Source of the DNA: JAJPXC01 sp964520525
Lineage (GTDB): Bacteria > Bacteroidota > Bacteroidia > Bacteroidales > Muribaculaceae
Length of the DNA stretch: 64,000 bases
Direction of reading: 5' to 3'
NCBI GenBank assembly: GCA_964520525.1
Contig: CAZFNR010000004.1
Span: forward strand, 62,001 to 126,000
Shown here: positions 25,272 to 33,697 of the stretch, one piece after another
Layout of the letters: every line of letters begins with the position of its first letter
Numbering within the stretch: position 1 is the stretch's first letter
Position numbers and translations under genes: made by a program
The notes under the pieces: model-generated
Databases searched by the model: none
What the model was told of the DNA's origin: nothing
What the model saw: only the letters and a program-made list of their open reading frames with translations

Positions 25272-26955
25272 TTGAGTCTTTACTGTTGTCCTTCCATCCG
25301 CGGCGGCTGCGCATTATAGTGCCCGACGAGGGGGGTAACGACGGTTTTCGACCTGTGATTGATTTGAGAGCGTCGATGTTGCGGCGTTGCGCGAGCGGAT
25401 TATCATCATGACCGAGGTCAAAGTCGGGTTTCTGAGAGAACTCGCCGGCAGCTTTCGGTTTTGGAGCGTCACGGTCGAAGCGGGGTTTGCCGCCATCGCG
25501 ACTGAATCTTGGCTTTGAGTCCTTGTCGAAGCGGGGTTTGCCGCCATCGCGGCCATAGCGGGGTTTGTCACCGCGGTCAAAATGCTCGCGGCGTCCGTCG
25601 CCGTCATCGCGGCGGAAATGCGGTGATTTAGGCCGGTAACGCTCTTCCAATTTGTTGCGCGGCTCGCGCGAGTCTTTACCACCAAACCCTTTTTCGCGGG
25701 CTTCGCGCTTCCATTCGCGGTCATCGGGACGGCGGCGAGTCATGCGTCGGTCGGGTTTGTCGTCGTCGAGGCCTTTGATGCGACCGCCGGCGGCGCGGAA
25801 TGAGCTGTAATCCCCGTCAAATATGATGTATTCGCGCAACTCGCAGTCGAGCGCGCCGTTAAATAGCTCGAGTTTAGACGACGGTGCGAGCCCGATTTTC
25901 TGGAAATACTCTTCCCTGTATCCGATAATCCAGGCGTGATAGCCGGTAAACACCCGTTTCAGCTTTTGACCAATCATCTCATATAGACCGTCCATATCTT
26001 CGACACTGATACGCTCGCCATACGGAGGGTTTGTGACAAGCACACCGCCTTCGGGCGACGAAGGGGCCTCAGTCCATTGCGACAGCGGCTTGACCTGAAG
26101 ATTTATGTAGCGTCCCACGCCCGCGCTTTTAATGTTGGCTTCCGCGATAGACACGGCGCGTGGTGAGATGTCAGCCCCGTAGATTTTGAAGTCAATGTCG
26201 CGCTCTTCGGAGTCGTCATTGTACAGACGGTCAAATATCTCAGAGTCAAAATCTTTCCACTGCTCAAACGCGAATCCCTTGCGATAGATGCCGGGGTTGA
26301 TGTTTGCCGCTATCAGAGCCGCTTCGACCAAGAATGTTCCGGAGCCGCACATAGGGTCGACAAGCGGGCAGTCACCCCGCCATCCGCTTTTGAGTATTAT
26401 GCCGGCAGCCAACACCTCGTTAATCGGGGCCTCGGTCTGCGCCACTCGGTAACCGCGTTTATGAAGCGACTCGCCCGACGAATCAAGCGACAGGGTGACG
26501 CGGTCGCCGGAGATATGCACATTAATCATCACATCGGCGCCGGTCAGACGCACTTTTGGGCGCGAATCGGGGCCGAAACGGTCTTTGAAATAGTCGACTA
26601 TCGCATCTTTAACGCGATAGGTCACATACCGAGAGTGGGTGAACTCGTCGGAATAGGCCGTGACATCGATGGCAAAACTTTTGTCGAGCGTCAGAATCTG
26701 ATTCCAGTCGTACTCCTTGACCATTTCATAGAGACTTTCGGGGTCTTTGGCTATGAACTTATATATGGGCTTGAGAATCCTCAACGCCGTGCGGCAACAA
26801 AGGTTGGCCTTATAAAGCATCTCAAGGTCGCCTTCAAAGGAGACCATGCGTCTTCCGAGCTCAACGTTCTTGGCGCCTATGCCGCGCAGTTCGTCGGCGA
26901 GGACATCTTCCAAGCCTTGGAATGTCTTGGCGACCATTTCAAATTCTTCTTTCAT
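25252..26955 (-). CDS. THUMP-domain RNA methyltransferase with a disordered Arg/Asp/Gly-rich tail
   Basis: A 567-residue protein of the RlmL-N/YcbY type (23S rRNA m2G methyltransferase family). Residues 1-160 form the ferredoxin-like and THUMP region. Residues about 165-385 form the SAM-dependent domain with DPMCGSGTFLVEAAL (SAM motif I), YGADISPRAV and the catalytic TNPPYGER. The last 170 residues are a highly charged, probably disordered tail with repeated GGKPRF and SKPRF units, which the E. coli domain lacks and which probably binds RNA. The specific modified base is inferred from the family. Cotranscribed with the serine acetyltransferase (4-bp overlap). Confidence 0.88.
   Translation of the reverse strand: MKEEFEMVAKTFQGLEDVLADELRGIGAKNVELGRRMVSFEGDLEMLYKANLCCRTALRILKPIYKFIAKDPESLYEMVKEYDWNQILTLDKSFAIDVTAYSDEFTHSRYVTYRVKDAIVDYFKDRFGPDSRPKVRLTGADVMINVHISGDRVTLSLDSSGESLHKRGYRVAQTEAPINEVLAAGIILKSGWRGDCPLVDPMCGSGTFLVEAALIAANINPGIYRKGFAFEQWKDFDSEIFDRLYNDDSEERDIDFKIYGADISPRAVSIAEANIKSAGVGRYINLQVKPLSQWTEAPSSPEGGVLVTNPPYGERISVEDMDGLYEMIGQKLKRVFTGYHAWIIGYREEYFQKIGLAPSSKLELFNGALDCELREYIIFDGDYSSFRAAGGRIKGLDDDKPDRRMTRRRPDDREWKREAREKGFGGKDSREPRNKLEERYRPKSPHFRRDDGDGRREHFDRGDKPRYGRDGGKPRFDKDSKPRFSRDGGKPRFDRDAPKPKAAGEFSQKPDFDLGHDDNPLAQRRNIDALKSITGRKPSLPPSSGTIMRSRRGWKDNSKDSNEKEDK
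25474..25551. repeat. 27-bp direct repeat in the methyltransferase tail
   Basis: The same 27 bases occur at 25474-25500 and 25525-25551, a 51-bp (17-codon) period. They encode the GGKPRFD unit of the basic tail, with a degenerate third unit further left on the protein. Confidence 0.85.
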
Positions 26956-27872
26956 TGTTTGAATCTTAAAATATTGTCAGCTTTTGCTTGTACTAATTTC
27001 TCTCCGGGAGCCACATCGGAGGTAACCCAGAGATTGCCGCCTATCACAGCCCCGTCACCGATTGTTATACGGCCAAGAATGGTGGCGTTGGAATAGATGA
27101 CCACATTGTTGCCAATAATAGGATGTCGCGGTATCCCTTTTATCAGATTACCATCGGCGTCGGTATCGAAACTTTTTGCTCCGAGGGTGACACCCTGGTA
27201 TATTTTCACATTGTCGCCTATGCGGGCAGTAGCACCTATTACCACACCCGTGCCGTGGTCGATGGTGAACGCCCTGCCTATCGTCGCCGCGGGGTGGATG
27301 TCGATTCCGGTCTCGCTATGGGCCTGCTCTCCAATCATCCGCGGTATCACCGGCACCCCAAGCTCGACCAGCAGATGGGCCATGCGGTAATTTGCAATCG
27401 CTCTGATAGCGGGATAGCAATAAATCACCTCCTGAGTCGAAACTGCGGCGGGGTCGCCGTTGTAGGTTGCTATCACGTCAGCCTCAAGCAGCTGTCGCAA
27501 CTCAGGCAACCGGCTGACGAAACTGTCGGCCTTTTCGCTACCTATCTTCTTCAAACTAACGATATCAGGCTCCTCCTCGCGCTCGTCGGCTAAACCCATG
27601 CCTGCGGCTATCTGGTCGACAAGAAGTTCATAGAGCCGCTCAAGCGACACACCGGTATGATAGACAATGTTGTTTCTGTTGACATCGCTGTTGCCGAAAA
27701 ACCCGGGGAAAATCAGAGCCCGGCACAACTCAATCATTTCAGCCACAGCTTTTTGTGACGGTAACGGCTCGCCGCGCCATCTCATGTGGCACATACTTTT
27801 AAGATTATCCTGTGCCGACAGCCGGGCTACTGTCGCACTCATCACACACTCGTGAGGTTCGGGCGTTACCAT
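26952..27872 (-). CDS. Serine O-acetyltransferase (EpsC/CysE type)
   Basis: Acetylates serine to O-acetylserine, the first step of cysteine synthesis. The 306-residue protein has a helical N-terminal domain and a left-handed beta helix of hexapeptide repeats: IGEQAHSETGIDIHPAATIGRAFTIDH, TGVVIGATARIGDNVKIYQGVTLG, HPIIGNNVVIYSNATILGRITIG. The HSETGIDIHP and DHGTGVVIG blocks carry the active-site histidines of the SAT family. It starts at 27872; an internal Met at 27842 is possible. A -7-like TAAATTCG lies at 27905-27898. Confidence 0.92.
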   Translation of the reverse strand: MVTPEPHECVMSATVARLSAQDNLKSMCHMRWRGEPLPSQKAVAEMIELCRALIFPGFFGNSDVNRNNIVYHTGVSLERLYELLVDQIAAGMGLADEREEEPDIVSLKKIGSEKADSFVSRLPELRQLLEADVIATYNGDPAAVSTQEVIYCYPAIRAIANYRMAHLLVELGVPVIPRMIGEQAHSETGIDIHPAATIGRAFTIDHGTGVVIGATARIGDNVKIYQGVTLGAKSFDTDADGNLIKGIPRHPIIGNNVVIYSNATILGRITIGDGAVIGGNLWVTSDVAPGEKLVQAKADNILRFKQ

Positions 27873-27897
27873 GCTACTAATCCGGTATATTACAACG

Positions 27898-27905
27898 CGA
27901 ATTTA
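27898..27905 (-). promoter_or_regulatory. Possible -7 element of the serine acetyltransferase operon
   Basis: TAAATTCG on the minus strand, one base off the consensus and identical to the amylase operon element. No good -33 match. Confidence 0.4.
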
Positions 27906-28013
27906 CTCAAATAATTCGTTTCACACCACTAAATCCCCAACAATTCCCACAACGTCCGCCAGAGACCGTGATTCCCACCCGCGGATGACAACGCACAACC
28001 GAGCGTGAAAGCC

Positions 28014-28745
28014 TTACTTTCTCCACGGAGCGAAACGCGACGCCAGCTCCCGCATCTCTTTTGCTACCGCCCGGTCAAGGCCTTCGGGGACGAAAGTGAT
28101 GGCAGCCGGGTCGCGGCCCGTTATCATGCCGTATTCCATACACGCCGCGAGATACGACGCTCTTAGCGACGGATGGCAATAGTCGTTGTAAAGCAAACCG
28201 GCCGCGCTCGCTCCCCCTCGCTCAAACACGTCGGCCACCGCGTCGCCCACGGGGCATATGCGCACTCCGGGGATGTCGCGCGCGACGTTCATGAAACTCT
28301 TGTGGAGAGCTCGCGAATCGGCTTTGAAGGTCTCCCACTCGCCGGAATACGCCCAATTCATCGGGACGATTATCTCGGCCTGCGGATTCGGACAGTTGGC
28401 CAAAATAAACATCTTCCACAGCTTCACCGATTCAAGAAGCGTCTCGGGCATCGTGCGCGGCAACGAACTCTGTTCCTGCAAAATGATTATATCCCAAGGC
28501 TGTGAAGCTACAAGGCTTTTCGACAGCTCGTCGTTGTAATGGAACAGCAACGTGCGACCGAGTTGAGTGCGTTTCTCCCACTTCATGTCGAGACCGTCGG
28601 CAGCCGCCATCGCGTTAAACATCGCTGTCTGGCCGTTAACCTCAATCAGGCTGTTGTTTAGCGAAAGAATGCGCACGGGTTTTTGAGCCTGCGCCACGAA
28701 CGCTGCGATCAGCGTGACGATAATCGCTATTGAAATCTGTTTCAT
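28014..28745 (-). CDS. Secreted SGNH/GDSL-type hydrolase (DUF4886-like)
   Basis: A 243-residue exported protein with a signal peptide (MKQISIAIIVTLIAAFVAQAQ), from which I set the start at 28745; a longer frame reaches into the upstream glycosyltransferase. The body reads like an SGNH hydrolase: ILSLNNSLIEVNGQT in place of the GDSL block, WDIIILQEQSSLPR, PMNWAYSGEW, and the Asp/His block NDYCHPSLRASYLAA. The N-terminal block has Asn-Ser rather than Gly-Asp-Ser, as in DUF4886 proteins. It probably acts on acylated glycans or similar esters; that is family inference. Confidence 0.75.
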   Translation of the reverse strand: MKQISIAIIVTLIAAFVAQAQKPVRILSLNNSLIEVNGQTAMFNAMAAADGLDMKWEKRTQLGRTLLFHYNDELSKSLVASQPWDIIILQEQSSLPRTMPETLLESVKLWKMFILANCPNPQAEIIVPMNWAYSGEWETFKADSRALHKSFMNVARDIPGVRICPVGDAVADVFERGGASAAGLLYNDYCHPSLRASYLAACMEYGMITGRDPAAITFVPEGLDRAVAKEMRELASRFAPWRK

Positions 28746-28806
28746 GTGATAACCTATTTCTTTAATAATTAGTAAAAAGCTATGTTTGTCAAGGAGGTTG
28801 CGCTCG

Positions 28807-29829
28807 TCAAGCATTATCAATGCCGCGGAGGCGGCGGTTAATGTTTGAGAGGAGTTTTATCATGCGGGGCATGGTTGCGTGGGTGGCGAATTTTATGCGT
28901 TGGGATAATGGGCGATTCTGCCAATACTTGTTTTTATTCCAGTCGGGGATTAGAGTGTTGATGCCGCGACGCACTTGCCTGATGCGGTCAGTTGCGACGT
29001 CGGTAAAGCGGTAAATCGCTCCGTAGATTGTGTGTACGAGGTATTGGTTGATAATCAAATAGTTGATTTCATCGGGGTATTTTTCATATATTCTGAGTCG
29101 GCGGAGATGTCCCAGCAGGGTTTCGGCTGATGAGATTCTGTCGAAGAAGCGGTAGTTGTCAGTCGAGCGCGTAACGGAGCTGTTGTCGATGCGGTAATGA
29201 TACAGAGGATTGTTGATTTTTACAGTTTTTGAGGCTGACAGCTGTATGGCGAGGGCGACGGCGTTGTCTTCATAAAACACACCTTCAGGAAAGTATAGAT
29301 TGTTGTCGGTTATCAGTGAGCGACGATACATCGCGGTCCATACGGGGGTAGGGTGTAGGATGAGCCGCCGTTTAAGTAGTTGGGTTGACATATCAGCCGA
29401 ATCACTTCCTAAGGGAGAGATTATGTTATGCAGGCCGTTTCGCGAGAATTGCGCGTAGTCGAAGAAAATGGCGTCGGCATCTGATTTGATGATAGCGTCG
29501 GCGCATTGTTTTAATGCGTTTATATCTAATCTGTCGTCAGCGTCGAGGAAGATTACATATTCACCTTTCGCGCTGGCGAGAGCGCGGTTTCTGCCCCCTC
29601 CCTGTTTGACATTTACCGGGGAGTCGATAACCTTTATCCGTTTGTCGGCTTGGGCATATCGATGGAGTATGCCGGATGAGTTGTCGGTTGAAGCGTCGTT
29701 GAAACATATCAATTCAAAATTCGCGTATGTCTGTGATATTACGCTGCCGATAGAGTCATCAAGAAAATCTTCGGCATTGTAAACAGGCATAATCACCGAG
29801 ATTGATATTTTGCCGTTTAAATTCTCCAT
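28807..29829 (-). CDS. Glycosyltransferase family 2
   Basis: A 340-residue enzyme with the GT2/GT-A fold: ISVIMPVYNAEDFLDDSIGSVISQTYANFELI at the N-terminus, NDASTDNSS, GGGRNRALASAKGEYVIFLDADDRL (the DxD-like metal site), and EGVFYEDNAVALAIQ further on. It transfers a sugar from a nucleotide donor to a glycan or lipid at the cytoplasmic side of the membrane. There is no transmembrane segment. The gene has its own promoter (29861-29892) and ends about 60 bp before the SGNH gene; no polysaccharide cluster surrounds it. Confidence 0.92.
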   Translation of the reverse strand: MENLNGKISISVIMPVYNAEDFLDDSIGSVISQTYANFELICFNDASTDNSSGILHRYAQADKRIKVIDSPVNVKQGGGRNRALASAKGEYVIFLDADDRLDINALKQCADAIIKSDADAIFFDYAQFSRNGLHNIISPLGSDSADMSTQLLKRRLILHPTPVWTAMYRRSLITDNNLYFPEGVFYEDNAVALAIQLSASKTVKINNPLYHYRIDNSSVTRSTDNYRFFDRISSAETLLGHLRRLRIYEKYPDEINYLIINQYLVHTIYGAIYRFTDVATDRIRQVRRGINTLIPDWNKNKYWQNRPLSQRIKFATHATMPRMIKLLSNINRRLRGIDNA

Positions 29830-29860
29830 GTCATAAGACCGTTTGGTATGAGCGACTCAA

Positions 29861-29892
29861 CAAATTTAAGATAAATATTTAGAATAGGAAAA
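29861..29892 (-). promoter_or_regulatory. Promoter of the GT2 gene
   Basis: Minus strand: TTTT (29892-29889), a 20-bp spacer, TAAATTTG (29868-29861), 32 bp before the start codon. Confidence 0.65.
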
Positions 29893-29903
29893 TCGTGACT
29901 GAC

Positions 29904-29935
29904 AAAGGCGCGGCCAGATAGCCGCGCCTTTATTC
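29904..29935 (-). terminator. Terminator after the 29969 gene
   Basis: A perfect 11-bp stem (AAAGGCGCGGC and its complement, 29904-29914 with 29921-29931, 6-nt loop), followed on the minus strand by TTTGTC. It lies 38 bp beyond the stop of the gene at 29969. Confidence 0.75.
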
Positions 29936-29968
29936 GCATTATAGAATGTCAATGGTTATTTCGTGATT

Positions 29969-30496
29969 TCAGAGCATGGCAAGCGCGCGCAGCTCTTCGA
30001 CAACCTCGCTCCGTGTCAAACTGCGCCGCTCCGATAGAGTGCGAGCGAAGTCGCTGGCGACTGCTTGGACACCTGAGTGGTTAAATAGCCGATGAAGATA
30101 GTTGTAGCTTTTGACAAACATACCGTTTATTTCATCGTCGTCAAGCGAACAGGTTTCGCGTCCCTCGGCAACGGCTAACTCCATCATCGCTTTGCGCATA
30201 TCGTCGCTAATGGTCGCGTGACGACACACATAGTGCCGGCACATGACGTTTGAAATCATCATGGCGATAGATAGCTGGAAGTGGCGCAATATTTCGTTCC
30301 AAGCAATTTTAGCCGAAAGCCTCGGATTGCCTGAAAAGTAGTATTCGGAAGTGAATTTCACCGAGTAGCCCGGGTCGGTGTCAAGCGATAAAGAGTCGAG
30401 CAACTCCTCGCTATCGAGGGCTACAATCCCGATAGCCATACCGGTGACACCGTAACATTTGTCGTTTTCGTCGGTATATTTCAAACTTGTTTTCAT
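29969..30496 (-). CDS. Conserved hypothetical protein
   Basis: A 175-residue soluble protein with no signal peptide or membrane segment. I do not recognise a named domain. Visible parts: a short mixed N-terminal region (YGVTGMAIGIVALDSEELLDSL), a His/Cys-bearing helix (SNVMCRHYVCRHATISDDMRKAMMEL), and an acidic/helical C-terminus (SLTRSEVVEELRALAML). It lies 34 bp downstream of the PorZ-like gene on the same strand and upstream of a terminator, so it is probably the last gene of the PorZ-like transcript. Small proteins of this type occur in Bacteroidales; the function is unknown. Confidence 0.6.
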   Translation of the reverse strand: MKTSLKYTDENDKCYGVTGMAIGIVALDSEELLDSLSLDTDPGYSVKFTSEYYFSGNPRLSAKIAWNEILRHFQLSIAMMISNVMCRHYVCRHATISDDMRKAMMELAVAEGRETCSLDDDEINGMFVKSYNYLHRLFNHSGVQAVASDFARTLSERRSLTRSEVVEELRALAML

Positions 30497-30530
30497 CTAT
30501 GCAAATCAATTATTGACGGTAGCCCGCAAA

Positions 30531-33026
30531 TTAATTCACCACAAGAATTTTTGTTACCGCTCCCTGGGTGTTTACCCCTTCGCCGCTTTTTGAAGCGTAG
30601 ACATAGTAAACGCCGGTGCGGACACGTTCACCGTTACGGTTGCAACCATCCCAAGTTACCATACCTCCTTCTGACACAGTGTCGAGGAATACGCTTCCCG
30701 ACGCGTCGGCTATTTTCACTCGGGAGCCGTCAATCAGACCTTTGACAGTAATCCAACCGGTGTAGCCTGGGCGGACGGGGTTGGGGAACGCGTAGACATT
30801 GGAGTAGTCGTCGGCACCCGGCGCGACCTTGCTGTTGTAGCGGAAGACACCGTCGGGGGTTGCGACAAACAGGTCGCTTCCATTCAAGTCGCAAGCGAGC
30901 GCGTATATGCAGTTGTCGGTCAATACACTGTTGTCGATGTCGTGGCTTTCGATGATCTCATCACCGTTGTCACTTATATAGAACAGACCTGATGACTGGG
31001 TACCGGCCCATTTTCTGTTAGCGCCGTCAACAGCGAGCGACAACACTTGCTGTGTATCGAGAAGATAGTCGGCAAATCCCGAACCGTCATTACGCGGCAC
31101 CTTTATACGGTTGAACAACATGTTGGGGTTGGTAGCCTCAGTCGGGTTTGAAATTTCGACGATGCCGTTGGCTGTCCCTATCCATACCTTGCCGTCGAGC
31201 CCCTCAACTATTGATGTCGCGCGGCCTTGAGTGATTTCCTTGCCATCCTGGTCAGACCATTTTTCCCAAATGTAGTATGTGTCGTCATCGAAACTTTCTG
31301 TACCTTTTGTGTTGTAAGCGAGGAGCCGCGTGCCATAGGTGCCGTCGAGGACGAATACCATGTTTGATTTTTCGCAAATAAGTATTCTCGAATCGAAAGA
31401 TGAGCCTAAATTGTTGATTGGCAATCTAATCCAATCGGATGCTGTGACAGTTTCCTTTTTACGGGCTGCGGCGGGCAAAACGTGAATCGGATATTCAGTA
31501 TCCGACGCTACTAATTTACCATTTATGCACCACAAATTGCCGAATCTGTCAAATGCCATCGCGGGAACCGCTACAAAATTTCCATTCTTGTTATCGTAGT
31601 AGAAAGTAGAGTTGTCAGTGTAGTAGTGAGCGGCCTCCACATATTCACCATCGGCGTTTTTTGTCAGTTTAAAAATGCCCTCCCATAAACTGGCGGCATA
31701 GTATGTGTCGGGGTCGTCGGGGTCCTCCGCGACATCGCAGACATCTCTTATGGTATTTTCATTGGGACATGGAGCTTTTTCGTTTAGTTTCGTCACGTCG
31801 TATGTTGTCGCGTCAATGAATTTTCCTTTGTCATATATAGATGTGCGCTGAAGCCACCATGTGTTTGTTCCTAATATATTTGATTTCGTTACCTGATTGA
31901 TATACAATCGATTTGAGGGTGAAAACTTCATTTTATCGGCTTGACGCATATTCAGCGAATTGAGCGTGAAGTAATCATTTTTGACCGTTGCTGGAGATGT
32001 TGTTATGTCAAATTGCGCTATACCGTTACTATTGGCGGTCCATAAAGATGAGGGACCGTCGTACATCGCGATAGCCTGATCAGCGAGTGGGGATGATAAA
32101 GCGACAGTTTCAACGGTACCGTCGGTATTTATATATACCAATTCATTGTCACCTTTGGCAAAATATCGTCCATCTTTAAGCATTGTCGGATAATCCACCG
32201 ATTTTTCGTAGAGCCATTCCATCTTGGCAGTACGTTTTTCAAAGTTTAGTTCTACACACGACAGTTGAAAGTTACTTCTATCTCTGCGCGCTCTCACAAT
32301 AACCTTGTTGTCTTTTAGATTGCGCAATGAATTAGAATAACCTTGCCAACCGTCATTCCAGGGGAAATTTTTGAACTTATCCAGGCTGTTCACACGCTCC
32401 TTGAGCGATATGTAACACATAACCCCTATCTTGTCTTTCGGATAATTACTATCATCACTAAGAGTCACCAAGTAATCACCGACAACGGCGAGGGTTTTAA
32501 CCGCCGCTTTGTATATGCCAGAATCCACCACATAGTGATCCTTATCATCAAAAATCACTATTCCGAATGCGGTAGCCACATAAATTCTGTTGTTGGCGAA
32601 CGCAACATCATTGATTGTTTTTGACGTGGTTAACACAGCGTCTTTGATGTCGGGCATATTCACAATTTTTCCATCATCATACAGGAGGTCGATGTTGCCC
32701 GATTCGTATGCAATCAGAAGATATTTGTTTGAATAGTTGTACCAAATACCTTTCACACTGCTGTCGCTCAATTTGTTGATAGCGGAGTAGGCGTAAGTTT
32801 CCTGTGTGTCTTTATCATAAGAGAACAGACCGTTCTGTGACACATAGTAGACATGACGGGGAGTATCGACAATCCTATATCCTGTAAATGGGTCTTTCAA
32901 CGCATCGTTTCCATAGGTTGAAACACCGTCGAAGGTGTTAAACAGTTCCCACTCTCCCACAGCGAGCTGGGCGTTAGAAACCAACGGTAAGGCTGCTATC
33001 AGTATGGCTAATAATCTATTTATCAT
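30531..33026 (-). CDS. PorZ-like two-component-regulator propeller protein with T9SS-type C-terminal region
   Basis: An 831-residue exported protein with a signal peptide (MINRLLAILIAALPLVSNAQ). The body has repeated beta-propeller strands with the blade pattern YYVSQNGLFSYDKD, VYVATAFGIVIFDD, VWIGTANGIVEIS and LFVATPDGVFRYN, matching two-component-regulator propeller repeats. The N-terminal half resembles the PorZ beta-propeller, part of the T9SS attachment complex on the cell surface. The end (AFPNPVRPGYTGWITV...GVYYVYASKSGEG...VTKILVVN) has the FlgD/T9SS C-terminal sorting-domain look. PorZ identity is a family inference; it could be another propeller exported by T9SS. Confidence 0.7.
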   Translation of the reverse strand: MINRLLAILIAALPLVSNAQLAVGEWELFNTFDGVSTYGNDALKDPFTGYRIVDTPRHVYYVSQNGLFSYDKDTQETYAYSAINKLSDSSVKGIWYNYSNKYLLIAYESGNIDLLYDDGKIVNMPDIKDAVLTTSKTINDVAFANNRIYVATAFGIVIFDDKDHYVVDSGIYKAAVKTLAVVGDYLVTLSDDSNYPKDKIGVMCYISLKERVNSLDKFKNFPWNDGWQGYSNSLRNLKDNKVIVRARRDRSNFQLSCVELNFEKRTAKMEWLYEKSVDYPTMLKDGRYFAKGDNELVYINTDGTVETVALSSPLADQAIAMYDGPSSLWTANSNGIAQFDITTSPATVKNDYFTLNSLNMRQADKMKFSPSNRLYINQVTKSNILGTNTWWLQRTSIYDKGKFIDATTYDVTKLNEKAPCPNENTIRDVCDVAEDPDDPDTYYAASLWEGIFKLTKNADGEYVEAAHYYTDNSTFYYDNKNGNFVAVPAMAFDRFGNLWCINGKLVASDTEYPIHVLPAAARKKETVTASDWIRLPINNLGSSFDSRILICEKSNMVFVLDGTYGTRLLAYNTKGTESFDDDTYYIWEKWSDQDGKEITQGRATSIVEGLDGKVWIGTANGIVEISNPTEATNPNMLFNRIKVPRNDGSGFADYLLDTQQVLSLAVDGANRKWAGTQSSGLFYISDNGDEIIESHDIDNSVLTDNCIYALACDLNGSDLFVATPDGVFRYNSKVAPGADDYSNVYAFPNPVRPGYTGWITVKGLIDGSRVKIADASGSVFLDTVSEGGMVTWDGCNRNGERVRTGVYYVYASKSGEGVNTQGAVTKILVVN

Positions 33027-33064
33027 TTATGTTTACTGTTTTTCTGGGTTATTTTATGTTATTT

Positions 33065-33652
33065 TTATAAGGTTGCCATTTTATTCAACAATGCCTCGAC
33101 AGCCCGGCGGCGATGGCTTATCGCGTTTTTTTCAGAATCAGTCATCTCGGCAAAAGTCTTAGGGCTGTCGACAGGTCGGAACACCGGGTCATATCCGAAA
33201 CCGTTTTGCCCTGACGGCTCAATCGCAATCACACCGTTGACCACACCATCGACTATCACCTCCTTGTCGCCGAGCAGAAGTGCGATAACCGTGCGGAAAC
33301 GCGCCGACCTGTCGGTAATTCCATTCATTTTGTCAAGGAGAAGTCTCATGTTGGCCTCGGAGTCATGGCCGGGGCCTGCGTAGCGGGCTGAATAGACACC
33401 CGGCTCACCATCAAGCGCCTCCACTTCAAGGCCGGTATCGTCGGCGAAACAGTCAAATCCGTATTTTTCCTTGATGTAGCGGGCTTTTAGAAGTGCGTTA
33501 CCTTCAAGAGTCGATGCCGTTTCGGGTATGTCATCATGACAATTAATGTCACTGAGCGACAACACATTATATTTGTCTCCAATCATCATTCTGATTTCAT
33601 GGAGCTTGTGCCCGTTGTTTGTGGCAAAAACTATCGACGGTAACTTATTCAT
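33065..33652 (-). CDS. rdgB: Non-canonical purine NTP pyrophosphatase (RdgB/HAM1)
   Basis: Removes dITP and XTP from the nucleotide pool. The 195-residue protein has the N-terminal VFATNNGHKLHEIRMM, the ADDTGLEVEALDGEPGVYSARYAG block, FGYDPVF, the KTFAEMTDSEKNAISHR block, and the expected length. It follows leuS by 45 bp on the same strand. Confidence 0.96.
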   Translation of the reverse strand: MNKLPSIVFATNNGHKLHEIRMMIGDKYNVLSLSDINCHDDIPETASTLEGNALLKARYIKEKYGFDCFADDTGLEVEALDGEPGVYSARYAGPGHDSEANMRLLLDKMNGITDRSARFRTVIALLLGDKEVIVDGVVNGVIAIEPSGQNGFGYDPVFRPVDSPKTFAEMTDSEKNAISHRRRAVEALLNKMATL

Positions 33653-33697
33653 AGCAAACGTATAGCAATTGAATAAACGAGAAAACCGCTTGTTTTA

